A program made the translations under genes and the position numbers. Below are positions 51,461 to 60,711 of a stretch of DNA of 64,000 bases, piece by piece. Positions within the stretch are counted from its first letter, which is position 1; each line of letters opens with the position of its first letter. Under the pieces are notes generated by a model. The model was not told the DNA's origin. It searched no databases and was given only the letters and a program-made list of their open reading frames with translations. Source of the DNA: Toxorhynchites rutilus septentrionalis. Lineage: Eukaryota; Arthropoda; Insecta; Diptera; Culicidae. Where the stretch lies: NCBI RefSeq assembly GCF_029784135.1, contig NC_073744.1:105233266-105297265 (forward strand), written 5' to 3'.

Positions 51461-52209
51461 TTAGGGCGATTACACATTATCCGGTTTCCGCCGGACCGGT
51501 TTCAAAAAGCGCCGCTGGGTTTGGACGGATAACCGGATAACAATGTGAAAGAGTCATCGCACTACACAAAACCGTACATCATTCACATACACATACATGC
51601 ATTTATTAATATAGTGGAATGACAGGTAAACATTGCAAATATTTCAGCTACATGCAGCTGATTGCATATGGGAAATCCTGAAACCACAACTGCTGCGGCA
51701 ACCACGAGCCTTCCCAAATTTGTGTCCATTGGAGAGTACATTCGGCCGGGGTGTAGTACGCCAGGCCTCGCGTACACTACTTGCACATAAGAGCGGTGTT
51801 CTTATGTTAAATAAACATGAAAAACCTACTGGACAAAAAACATGGCTGTAATAAACAGTATTTCAAAAAAACTAACTTTAGTCCAGTTGCGGTGTACTTA
51901 TCCACACGCTAAGTTCTTTTATTTCCAAACATACACAACTAGCATGATTTATTTCACACGCTCTGTTGCCACATATTTTTTCAACAGTCTCAGAAACACG
52001 GTTAGAAAAAAGTGTAAAATTTGATGAACCAATAATTATATCATTTCGTAACAAGGGGGGGGGTACTTAATTATATGTGATATGTGTTCAGTTCCTGTGA
52101 TTATCCTTAGAATTTACCTACGAGAGAGTATATGCTTATTCATCCATTCTAGACTGTCTATTTTATTCCACCATTGCAGTAATTATTCTTACGATTAAAA
52201 TTACATAGT

Positions 52210-52885
52210 AATTTTCCTTCAAACACTATCTCACTATCTCTTCGTCCAGAAAGGCGCTCAGCATACATATGTCGCAATTCCTAGTGCACGTACTCCTGGA
52301 GCAAGGACAGCTTCTCGAACGCATTTCGCTTCAACGCACAGCTGTTAATAAGCGGATCCTGGGCGATGAATGACGAATCAGAAATGCCAACAACTGGGTG
52401 ATTTCGCTCTATCTGAACCGATACTTTTGTGTCGGAGTTCCTCGAGTCGAGTTGCGGACACCTCATCGTCGATCGTGTTCCGGGTCAGGACGAACTGTGT
52501 GGAATACCGTATAAGAATTAGAAGAGAGAACTATTTTGGTGTGTTTAATTGAACAAAAACTGACCTTCACATTCAGCTCGATGAAGTCGCTCAAAATTTT
52601 GCCCTTGATGAACCAGTTGGAAATTTATTTCACATCCTTGATCTCGATCAATACTGATTTCGAATAAGGGAAGTTGTCTGTGAACAAAACAAAAACAGAG
52701 GTTAATTAAGAACTCGATCAATTTGTCGAAAGACACTACCCACCGTTAATAACACAATCCATGGCAATATACTCCATGATGCCCTCGTGCGCCTGTGACC
52801 ATTGCTTCGCTTTGATCAGAAAGGTTCATCACTTAACTTGTTCCATAGCAGCGAAATAAAAATTTCGGCATCCATATCACTTGCG
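52210..52885 (-). pseudogene. Nup98-96: Captured Nup96 gene fragment, copy 2
   Basis: Same three-exon layout as copy 1 in unit 2. The first exon begins at the ATG near 52877 (MDAEIF). The exon a/intron junction reads ACG then GTGGGTAGTG, a better donor than in copy 1. Exon b keeps NFPYSE and FIKGKI in different frames. In the last exon DEE.. and AEIAKNHPVVGISDSSF-like shifts replace the ORF: only HLRLCQS-equivalent parts are readable, so this copy is more decayed. A 20-30 % divergence from copy 1 by eye suggests the duplication is old. Confidence 0.65.
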
Positions 52886-53664
52886 ACTTCTGAATTGACT
52901 CCAAAACAAACAAACGTCAATACCACACATACTAATGCATGAGAGGAAAAATTGCCTGAATTGTACTAACACTAACAGACATCACAAACAACTGTCAATT
53001 CGCGTTGAGCTTCATGCTCCGCTTTTGGGAAATGATAGTGATAATGGACTTTCAGGTGCAGTAAACACATATATAAAATAAAAAATTATGAATGAAAATT
53101 AACTTTTTCTTATATGTTATATGTTTTTATGTAATAGAGTAGCACGTTTTTTGCAAGAGAGGAAATACCCCGGAACAATAATTATGTTTGATAGTGATTT
53201 TATATTACAATATTGAGTTTTAGTGAAAATATCAAGAAAATTATACAGAAATGATTAAACAAGAATCAGTACCGCAGGTTTTAAGAAATGAAATAAGTAA
53301 TGAAATAAATTTTCATTAAAAATTTAAACAACTCAAAACTGTCTTAAGGTTTAATAATCTTATAGAGAATGATTTGCTTTCCCAAACTGATGTCTCCACC
53401 AGACGTCGACACTATACTACTTACATCGCGTATAATACTTGTCCGATCGCCGGACATGTAGTCGCAGTAGACGGCTGCATCACGGCGCCGTAAATAGGTT
53501 GGTACGGTTGAAATTTGCCATTTGGGTTTCAGACCGGTCCGGCAGAAACCGGATAATGTGTAATCGGCCTAACTGGCATGTTGTGTTCACACGGTGTGAG
53601 TAGCTGCACTGCAGTAACTGACTAGACCGACTCGTATGCTTATTCGCACTGTCTGAATCCGGCT

Positions 53665-53766
53665 TAAAGCATCACCTCGCACGCCACTTTTTTGGTCCGA
53701 CAAACATTCCTCACAAATAAACTGAATGTTCGGATTCTCTGTAATCAGTTTTGCTGTTGCTTTTGT
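53665..53766 (-). pseudogene. LINE ORF1 PHD-like finger, second half
   Basis: Minus strand: TKATAKLITENPNIQFICEE then CLSDQKSGVRGDAL. CEEC gives the last cysteine pair of a PHD-type finger. It lies between hAT element 3 and Harbinger-like element C. The first half is at 57826-57915. Confidence 0.75.
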
Positions 53767-54142
53767 AAGCGAAGTAGAGATGGGCAAAACCGTTCACTTA
53801 AGTCAACTAGTTCTTTTGAGCAGTTCACTCACTCTTTCGTACATTAGAGGGATATGCCAAAGCAAGTATAAAAAAGTGTGAGATGTTATGTAGGACTGTT
53901 CTTTTCATTCATAAAATGCTGCTTGTTAGCAGTAATTATATGTCCGAATTTTGTTAAAAATATCTTAGCAGAATAGAAAATCCAACTATGATTTTTAAAT
54001 TTTGGTTTAGTTTGAGCCGTGATTCGTTATTTCAGCACAAACTAACGTTGCGCTGCTTTTCTCCAATGTTTTGCAATAACTGCTATAGCAGAACTGTACC
54101 AAAACGCGAAAGACTTTCTCGAAATTATCGAGCACAATCTTA

Positions 54143-55423
54143 AGGCCCATTTATACGTTGCTAGTAGCTGACTTGACAATGAGCAGCTACTGACCCGGTG
54201 GACTCGCTTGACAATTGGTTGTCCGTTCACACAGTGTGAGCTGCTGGCGAGAAACTAGATACTACGGCACGGGTTTACCAGGGATGCCAGGCGACTTTTC
54301 AAATGTCCATCAAACAGTCAGAAACAGCAATCAGGTCCGAATTTGTCAAATGATTGGTCCAAAATCGACTTCTTTATTGGCAGTTTTCATCTTAGGTTTT
54401 CAGTTGAATGTATCATCACACAATTTTATAGCAAAACAAACGCTGATCGTGTTTAAAAATACATACTTTGTGCTGAATTTCTTTGAACTGAAGGTACTAT
54501 CCGAAAAAGCAGAAAGAGAAAAGGATTCGGGCCAGGAATTAGATGCAAAGAAAAGGAGCAACAAATACAATATTGAAGGAACTCTACGATGAGGATCCCC
54601 GAGATTACAGAGCAGTGTTGGTAATAACACCTGAACAAGTGAAAAAACTGTTGGATTTAATTGCTCCACGAATACAACGCCAAGATACAGTCATGAGGGA
54701 TGCTGTACCTGCAAGAGTTAAATTAGAAATGACATTGATGTGCCTTTGTTTTGGAATATCGTTGGGATTGTTGTCGATATTTTTTAGAATCTCGAAAACA
54801 TCCATAGCTCAGATAATTCCGAAAGGATGTGATGTTATAAATGGTAGTCTAAAAGATTTTTTTTTTAATTTTATTTATTTTGTGAAATGAAAATGATAGT
54901 CGATTTGCAGGTGCAATAGATACGCTTCAAAAATTTTAATAATGAATGAAAATGTACTTTTTTAAATCGAATATGTATTCTGTTTCTTAGAACAATACTT
55001 TTTTTTGTAAGTTGTGATCTGATAATGATTCTATATTAGAGATTCTCAAGAAAACTATCTCAAAAAGAAAGCGTGCCCCGCCAGCGTGCAAAACGAAATA
55101 ACAATTATTTCGTTTAGAAACTATGAGGGTTTTATTTGTTTTTCCAATAATTTTCAAGTCTATAAATATCTTCACATATTTTCAAATATCTTAAAAATAG
55201 AGACATTTCATTACATTTGGCATCACTGATTCGAACGCTAAATTCTGTTTTTGACGTTGTGAAGCATGCAAGTGCGAGTAAATTCAAAAAACTTTGAAGT
55301 AGCTCGCACGCCGGATCACACATGACAATAACTGGCATGATGTGTTCACACGGTGTGAGTAGCTGCACTGCAGTAACTGACTAGACCGACTCGTATGCTT
55401 ACTCGCACCGTCTGAACCCGGCT
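54143..55423. mobile_element. Harbinger-like element D with TTA duplication
   Basis: It starts AGGCCCATTTATACG and ends CGTCTGAACCCGGCT, imperfect inverted repeats, with TTA on each side (54140-54142, 55424-55426). Inside is a readable piece of a PIF/Harbinger transposase. The region 55320-55400 is the empty-site reference for the Nup96 element. Confidence 0.75.
54543..54890 (+). pseudogene. Harbinger transposase fragment (N-terminal part)
   Basis: The 115-residue frame has ATG at 54543. YRAVLVITPEQVKKLLDLIA, PRIQRQDTVMRDAVPARVKL and EMTLMCLCFGISLGLLSIFF, RISKTSIAQIIPKGCDVI match the region ahead of the DDE domain in PIF/Harbinger transposases and HARBI1 (the LL..I.P.I..QDT.MR.A.P.. pattern and RIS...I..IIP..C). 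The catalytic DDE part and any Myb-like partner gene are absent. The frame runs out into A/T-rich sequence at about 54860. Confidence 0.8.
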
Positions 55424-56945
55424 TTATATATAAAATTCTCGTGTCACGATGTTCGTGGTCAAACTCCTCCGAAACGGCTCGACCGATTTTAATGATATTA
55501 TACTCAAAAACTTGGTAGGCATGAGAATAGGTCGTAAACTATATATGATACCGCTAGGATACCTATTACTTTATATTTGATACCGATTAGGGTGGTCCAA
55601 TGCAAATAAAATCTGAATAACTTTGTTTTCGTATTTTTTTGCATAAATTTGGCTTGAAAAAAAACTTATAACAATATATAACCAATTTTCACCTACATCT
55701 CCTTTTTTATCGCGATATATATATTTTTATATAAACGATATCAAATAATTGATTCGTCGTTCGTTTTTTAAACAGGACGAATTTATTTACGTTGTTTAAT
55801 ACCAGATGGCATTTCGTCCTATTCATCGAATTTCACCCTACACACGCAAGTAACCTCAATTCGACTAAGCTGGAAGCTGCGAGCTGGAACCCTTTTTGGA
55901 TGAGCAGAATGAATTATTGAAATTATTCTAATCGCACCCATGCTCGGAATGCAAAATAACAGTAACGCTATTGTCGTCAATCCTGATAAAAAAAACAATT
56001 GAAGAGCAGGTTTGTAGATCCAATGCGCCACAGTTACTTTAGTTATTAGGAACATCATTACTCATTTTGAATTAATATTTTAATATTATGTGGTTGGAGG
56101 ATACGAAACAAACAAAAGAGTGCCCTCGATGGATTCTTATGTGCGTCGTTTGATGAATTGGCGCAGTCAGGACAACGTCATTCTAGGATGTCTTGAGCTG
56201 TGTCAATAATCAATGGTCAACATATTCGCAAAGGTAGAGAGCGAACGACTGCGATTCCTATGAGACAAGCAACAGAAACGGTTCGAGGAATGATAACGAG
56301 ACGCTATCATGAGTAACACCTACACAGCCTTTGTTCAAACGACAGCACGTGTGTTCAAACAAAAGAAATGCAGTTAATGGGCTCTATTACAAAATTACAC
56401 TTATTTCGTCCAAAATGTTGCTGAATGGATACAAGATTTATAGAAGAATCGTTAAGTTCGGACTGTTTTCTAAGTATTTAAAAAACATCGAGTAATGATT
56501 TTCCAAATTTAAGCAATTTAAAATTATTTTCGTGTCTGCTAATCTGATACAGATTAAATTGCTCCACGAATACGGATTACTTATTTTGAAGTTTATTTTT
56601 CGCCGAGGCAAGGTTGCTACATTTCATAGCACGAATGATCATATTTCTGAATGCAAAAGACGAATCCTAAGATCCGATCGATCTGGTCCATTTCTCTGTA
56701 CATCATAGATCTCATCTCCATCTCCACATCACACTCAGATTCGGGAAGTTCCCGAGGTCCAATGCAAAACACGGCCGCCTAATGTGACATCAGCCTATGG
56801 CTTATTTTCTCGCGACGGTTATTTTCTCCATTTGAAAACCACCCCGCTCTGTGTGACATGGCTCATTCACAATACAATGTAGATCCTCCGCTGCGGTTTT
56901 ACTCGCGGATTCCGCGGCGGCGAATCCGCCTAATGTGACATCAGC
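55424..56945. other. Mixed repeat-derived stretch in hAT element 3
   Basis: Near 55430-55500 lies tctcgtgtcacgatgttcgt followed by aaactcctccgaaacggct, a sequence common in arthropod genomes and often linked to Helitrons; I cannot confirm that here. 56770-56800 and 56925-56946 repeat cgcctaatgtgacatcagcc, which looks like one end of a small TIR element. I see no supported coding region. Confidence 0.4.
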
Positions 56946-57455
56946 CATAGTAAATGCGATGCGAACGCGATTTCAATGCGGCGAAACTGTGTGTGGAGAG
57001 TTTTGCCGCGAGTGAACGCTAGTGGTGGTTGCCAGACGATTTTCATAAATATCTTCACAATCGAACTCATCGAATTGAAATAAAGATTGAGTTGTTAAAT
57101 TATTATTTTCGTTTTGTTCGATGAATTATATAACTTTATTCTAATTTACATAATGCGTGTAATGAAAACGTTACGTTAAGGGCTTTCCATTTACTATGTT
57201 CACAGATAAAAACGATCTCACAATTCAACTGCTTACAAAATGAAGACATGTTATCATATCTGGCATCCTTGTGCTGGGTTGTTTACATGTGGAAAGGAGT
57301 GGAATGAAACATCAAAAAACGCGCGATCTGAAGCGAACAGTATGTCATAGCACGCGATGAGCTCCAATTCATCGCTCCGCATCGCATCACATCGCATCAC
57401 ATCGCATCACATCGCATCGCATCGCATCGCATCGCACCGCACCGCGTTTACTATG
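56946..57455. mobile_element. MITE with CATAGTAAA-type ends and a CATCG/CATCA microsatellite
   Basis: The left end CATAGTAAATGCGATGCG mirrors the right end cgcaccgcgtttactatg. Near its right end (57366-57446) about 16 five-base units of the CATCG/CATCA type are found, apparently grown from the sub-terminal GCGATGCG. No coding sense. Confidence 0.6.
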
Positions 57456-57504
57456 TCCTCAGCCTCACTCGTTCGCTCGCCTTCCTCTTATACACCGATC
57501 ACCA

Positions 57505-57745
57505 TACACAGTTCGTTCTGAACTGTATACACAGTTCAACCAGCGGTCAGTTCGTTCTGAACTGTATACGCAGTTCCGCCAGCGGTCATCGTAACCAGTT
57601 CGTTCTGAACTGCATACACAGTTCATCGTTCACCGTACAGTTCGTTCTGAACTGAACTGTATACACAGTTCAGTCAGCGGTCTTCGTACACAGTTCGTTC
57701 TGAACTGGGTAAGCAGTTCATGTGAACTGTTGCCCAGTAAAAAAG
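57505..57745. repeat. Array of the palindrome CAGTTCGTTCTGAACTG
   Basis: CAGTTCGTTCTGAACTG or close variants occur six times in about 200 bp, each followed by a related CAGTTC and a spacer of the cagcggtc type. The motif gttca/tgaac is also the core of the TIR region of hAT element 3, which directly follows. The palindromes could be multiple transposase-binding sites or a hairpin-prone array. Confidence 0.75.
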
Positions 57746-57825
57746 AACGACCGTTTGTTCACTCTTTTTGGTGAACTAGTTCGTTTGAACAGTTCATGAA
57801 CGGTTTGCCCATCTCTAAAGCGAAG

Positions 57826-57915
57826 TACAGCGCCGATAAAGTCGAACACCGCACTTACCTACACAGGATCATAACTGATCATTACTTTTCCGTCGCACGC
57901 TTTGCACACGCTCAT
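57826..57915 (-). pseudogene. LINE ORF1 start: first half of PHD-like finger
   Basis: ATG on the minus strand at 57915: MSVCKACDGKVMISYDP, then after a one-base shift VGKCGVRLYRRCTSL. The pairs CKAC and KCG..C fit the first zinc ligands of a PHD finger. It is the 5' part of the ORF1 whose other pieces are at 53665-53766, 47062-47427 and 45037-45376. Confidence 0.7.
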
Positions 57916-58163
57916 TTCGTGAGTGCCCCGCGCGGCAGCATTGGCAAAAGCAGATGCAAAATAAAACAAAACAATGCACAACACAAGCAACTACGATGAC
58001 TATCCTGAGCGATAACGAGCCGTAGAGCCGTGCTAATTATTTAATTAAAACACACAATGAATATCAGCATGCACGCAATGGGTACTTATCCTGATAAAAT
58101 TTCAAACCGGACGTCGGGGGAACAAGTTTGTTCCAGTTTCAGCCGTATATTTCCCACAAAAAA
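57916..58163 (-). other. Probable LINE 5' UTR
   Basis: Non-coding sequence upstream of the ORF1 ATG on the minus strand; cut by the histone-bearing element at 58164. Confidence 0.5.
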
Positions 58164-58292
58164 CAGGAAGTGGGTTATATCTATGGTATAACCGCAAGGG
58201 TGACGTAGGACTATCGTTGATTTAGAGATCATTTGTTTGAAGTTGAATCTAAATCCATTCTGAATGAATGAATAAATGAATAGTTCATGATG

Positions 58293-58600
58293 AGCGCACC
58301 AGCCGCAAGAAGTGTGAGGAAGCCACATCACTATCGACCGGGATCTTAGCGTGAAATTCGTCGCTATCAGAAGTCGACCAAATTGCTGATCCGCAAGCTA
58401 CCTTTGCAGCATTTGGTCCGTGGAATTGCTCAGGACTTCAAAACCGACTTGCGCTTCCAAAGTTCCGCGGTTATGACGCTGCAGGAGGCCTATTCGAAGA
58501 TACGAATTTGTGTGCTATCGACGCAAAACGCGTCACATCATGCCAAAGGACATTCAGCTGGCCCTTAGAATCCAATGAGAGCGTGCTATATTAGCTTAGC
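58293..58600 (+). pseudogene. Histone H3 pseudogene fragment
   Basis: Plus strand. From 58293 the sequence reads APAARSVRKPHHYRPG; with shifts it continues [34 protein letters not shown] and MTLQEA, then DTNLCAI and [24 protein letters not shown] bases for the MPKDIQLA end. This is H3 from about residue 29 to the C-terminus, with deletions and at least three frame breaks. The first 28 residues (the tail) are missing. A histone stem-loop follows at 58612. It cannot make H3. Confidence 0.9.
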
Positions 58601-58611
58601 ATATAACCAAC

Positions 58612-58627
58612 GGCCCTTTTCAGGGCT
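58612..58627 (+). terminator. Histone 3' stem-loop after H3 fragment
   Basis: GGCCCTTTTCAGGGCT: near-perfect stem, TTTC loop, about 30 bp after the H3 end and followed by ccaaatttgatgaatta. Confidence 0.75.
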
Positions 58628-58764
58628 CCAAATTTGATGAATTAGAGTTCAGAAAAGTTTTTTGCAGGCCAAACTGAAAGGAGTATTTTCGATTGGATGC
58701 AATTCAGCATCGAGAAAATTCCGCCCATCGTATCCAAGCTATATTAGCTCAGCATATAATCAAC

Positions 58765-58780
58765 GGCCCTTTTCAGGGCT
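58765..58780 (+). terminator. Second copy of the H3-type 3' stem-loop
   Basis: GGCCCTTTTCAGGGCT again, inside a duplicated block (gctatattagct.agcatataa.caac...ccaaatttgatgaatta) that also occurs around 58612. The block between them (cagcatcgagaaaattccg) may be an inverted scrap of another unit. Confidence 0.7.
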
Positions 58781-58799
58781 CCAAATTTGATGAATTAGC

Positions 58800-59640
58800 A
58801 TTTAGAAGAAGCTTTTAGCGAAAATCGTGGTGTCGATGATAATTCAATACCGATAGGTGCCATGGATATGGATTTGATAGTGAAGAATATGAATTACATG
58901 ACATGATGTAGTGAATATTTCCTCATATCGAAGAAATCACTTTGATGAAACTGCATTATAAAATTATTTGTGTACGAATGCCGCAATCGATAGTCGACTC
59001 TAATTTGCGCTGGGTAATTTCCTCGGAGGACTTGATTCCTCCTTTGAGCATTAATAATCTCTTTCTGGCAAAACGAAGTGGTATGAATCACATTATTCGA
59101 AAGATAAAATGAAGATGTTTTCTGCCAATTTCCTTCAACCTCCAAACATCTCTTTCTCCCGTTTGTCGTTTTTGCGTTCGCTAATCCTTTCTCACAACAC
59201 CCATTTCTCGTTTGAGAAACTGTTGAGTAAACATCATTTGCCGTGCGCGTAGAGCGGGAATTCCTAAAGATTCGATTCATTGCACCTCTAATAAATTGCC
59301 GAAAGACGTGGTCTTACGTTGATCGCACTTGATTGAAAAATATAAAACGAAATGTATTTGCTCGCAGCATTATATGAGTAGGAAGCAAGTAATCGCTCGA
59401 AAATTACATTTTCCGTTTTTCATGTTATGCATCCAATATTGGATATGAAAATTTTCTACTGATGGGGAAAAATAATATTCAGAAGCTTTCCTGTTAATTG
59501 CGATTGATGGAAAAATCAAAAAATCAAATGTTTTTGGTTGCAGTGTTGTATTGATAGAAAACATTAAAATAAACTCTTTCACATGAATGTATTTTTCAAT
59601 TCCCAGGGGAACTGGTAGATTATTTTTCAGCAACGATGAT
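58800..59640. other. Module-rich inner part of histone-bearing copy 2
   Basis: Contains the module seen in copy 1 (aatgtatttg.tcgcag, then aaactctttc.catgaatgtatttttcaattccc, then ggggaactggtag). A minus-strand frame (59280-58894) is open for 128 residues but has no domain I recognise. No gene supported. Confidence 0.5.
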
Positions 59641-59694
59641 AGCAACGAGGGTTCCGCGCGTGTATGTGTGTGGCGGCTGCTCCGATGTTTCAAG

Positions 59695-59848
59695 CGGAAC
59701 CGTGGTCTCCTCCTGATGGATTCCCTTCTGGCCTAAGGTGCACAAACAGGCTCTTGGTGACACCGTTCATCAGCGCTTTCAAGATAAACGAATTTAGCTT
59801 CACCACAACAGCGACAACATGCTCCAATCGCTGTTCAATTATAACTGA
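59695..59848 (-). pseudogene. Histone H1 globular-domain fragment, copy 2
   Basis: Minus strand, one open frame: VVKLNSFILKALMNGVTK, then SLFVHLRPEGNPSGGD. Linker histone H1 has KL..FI.KALK.GV..G..VQ...TGASG here (winged-helix alpha-3 and wing). The alignment is gap-free as I recall the family. The N-terminal and lysine-rich C-terminal parts of H1 are absent. A TATA box and initiator stand immediately upstream, so promoter and mid-gene were joined by deletion. A fragment only. Confidence 0.65.
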
Positions 59849-59880
59849 GAGGGTTTACGAGCGGTGCTCGCTTATATAGC
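59844..59880 (-). promoter_or_regulatory. Core promoter: TATA box and TCAGT initiator, copy 2
   Basis: On the minus strand GCTATATAAG (59871-59880) precedes TCAGT (59844-59848) by about 30 bp. Same arrangement as 43251-43287. Confidence 0.6.
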
Positions 59881-60194
59881 GATTGGTGATTTCAATAGCC
59901 TGTTTTGAAAGCAATTTAAGGCTATTTTTTGGATGAATGAAACAAGTATATAACGTATATATGAAAAAGTAACAAGTATATAACGCGTAGACATTTTATC
60001 TTTCGAATGAAGTGTTTATCATACCATTTCGTTCAGTTGTTTAAGAGCTATTAACGCTCAAAATCTCGGTCTCCGGCGTAACGCTTTAGTTTTCGAAACT
60101 TTGATTTTACACCCCGGTATAGAAATGAAAGACGTAATCCTACGTCAAAACAACTTATAATCAGCACTATAGTAATATTTCAACCACCATGTTC

Positions 60195-60640
60195 GCCGTT
60201 AGAAAAAGGAGATAAGGAGCTGTGCCGAGATGCAGACGCCAACTCATGGGGTGATGCTTATCATGTTGTGATGCTGAAAATTAGAGGTCCAGTGACGTCC
60301 GTCGAATCGTGTCCCGAGAAGCTGATGGTCATTGTGGAGGGATTATTCCCGAGGCATGATCCAACAACTTAGCCACCCACACCGTACGAAAAGAATGCTA
60401 CAGAACCTTCACGAGTCCCCAACGAGGAACTGGTAGCAGTTGCGAAAAGACTGCAGTAAAGAAAGCACCTGGCCCCGACGGAATCTCCAATGTGGCCCTG
60501 AAAGCGACGATACAGGCATTCCCGGACATCTTCAGGATAATGCTCCAGAAATGCCAGGACGATGGTTACTTTCCCACACAATGGAAGATGCAAAAGTTAT
60601 GGTGGGACCAGAATGCCGCGCTATGCGACAATTGTGCTTT
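60195..60640 (+). pseudogene. R1-clade LINE ORF2, part before the RT palm
   Basis: Plus strand in pieces: NSWGDAYHVVMLKIRGP, CPEKLMVIVEGLFPRHDP, then VPNEELVAVAKRL and KKAPGPDGISNVALKATIQA, FPDIFRIMLQKCQDDGYFP, QWKMQKL. APGPDGI..VALK and the LQ.C...G.FP..WK pattern are typical of R1-clade RT starts in mosquitoes. It decays at about 60620 and continues, after insertions, at about 62275. Confidence 0.85.
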
Positions 60641-60711
60641 GACACTTCATTTTAAATATGTGTGTTTCCATTTAGTCGAACTCAATAATGCGTTGCATCA
60701 TTAGCATCGTT

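Larger units (their letters stand above)
48874..53569. mobile_element. Composite Harbinger-like element carrying two Nup96 gene fragments
   Basis: The ends are inverted copies of GGCCGATTACACATTATC then CGGTTTCTGCCGGACC. TAA flanks it at 48871-48873 and 53570-53572; element D around 55330 shows the same site with a single TAA, so the 3-bp duplication is direct. A third, left-type end sits inside at 51464. The element thus holds two tandem units (48874-51460 and 51464-53569), each with the same captured gene fragment in reverse orientation. No transposase is seen. Confidence 0.85.
47428..53664. mobile_element. Harbinger-like element C, interrupted by a SINE and the Nup96 element
   Basis: The outer parts (47428-47935, 48402-48873, 53573-53664) match element D at 54143-55423. 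The right end ...TGTCTGAATCCGGCT is followed by TAA. The left end is truncated compared with D. It contains a decayed Harbinger transposase piece (47570-47860). It sits in the LINE ORF1 between the PHD and gag parts. Confidence 0.7.
53775..57817. mobile_element. hAT-type element 3 with 8-bp TSD and nested insertions
   Basis: It starts TAGAGATGGGCAAAACCGTTC and ends with the inverted form, gaacggtttgcccatctcta. AAGCGAAG flanks it exactly (53767-53774, 57818-57825). It contains Harbinger-like element D, a Helitron-associated-looking stretch, a CATCG MITE and a palindromic repeat array. I see no hAT transposase, so it is non-autonomous. Removing it rejoins the LINE PHD finger. Confidence 0.85.
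58164..60146. mobile_element. Histone-bearing element, subfamily C, copy 2 (H3 and H1 fragments)
   Basis: The left end CAGGAAGTGGGTTATATC...GACGTAGGACTAT and the right end GACGTAATCCTACGTC match copy 1 (41540-43535). The left part carries an H3 fragment and two histone stem-loops, which copy 1 lacks; the right part shares the H1 fragment and promoter on the minus strand. A-runs flank both ends. Confidence 0.75.

Noticed and set aside
51583..51851. ORFs at the start of the second Nup96 unit that looked like a small gene
   Set aside because: Both strands are open only briefly, and no matching frame exists in unit 1.
57366..57745. Short regularly spaced repeats that might suggest a CRISPR array
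   Set aside because: Repeat spacing is uneven, the units are palindromic or pentanucleotide microsatellites, no cas genes exist and the window is clearly eukaryotic.
58894..59280. 128-residue ORF on the minus strand inside histone-bearing copy 2
   Set aside because: No recognisable domain, not shared with the sister copy, composition like non-coding sequence.
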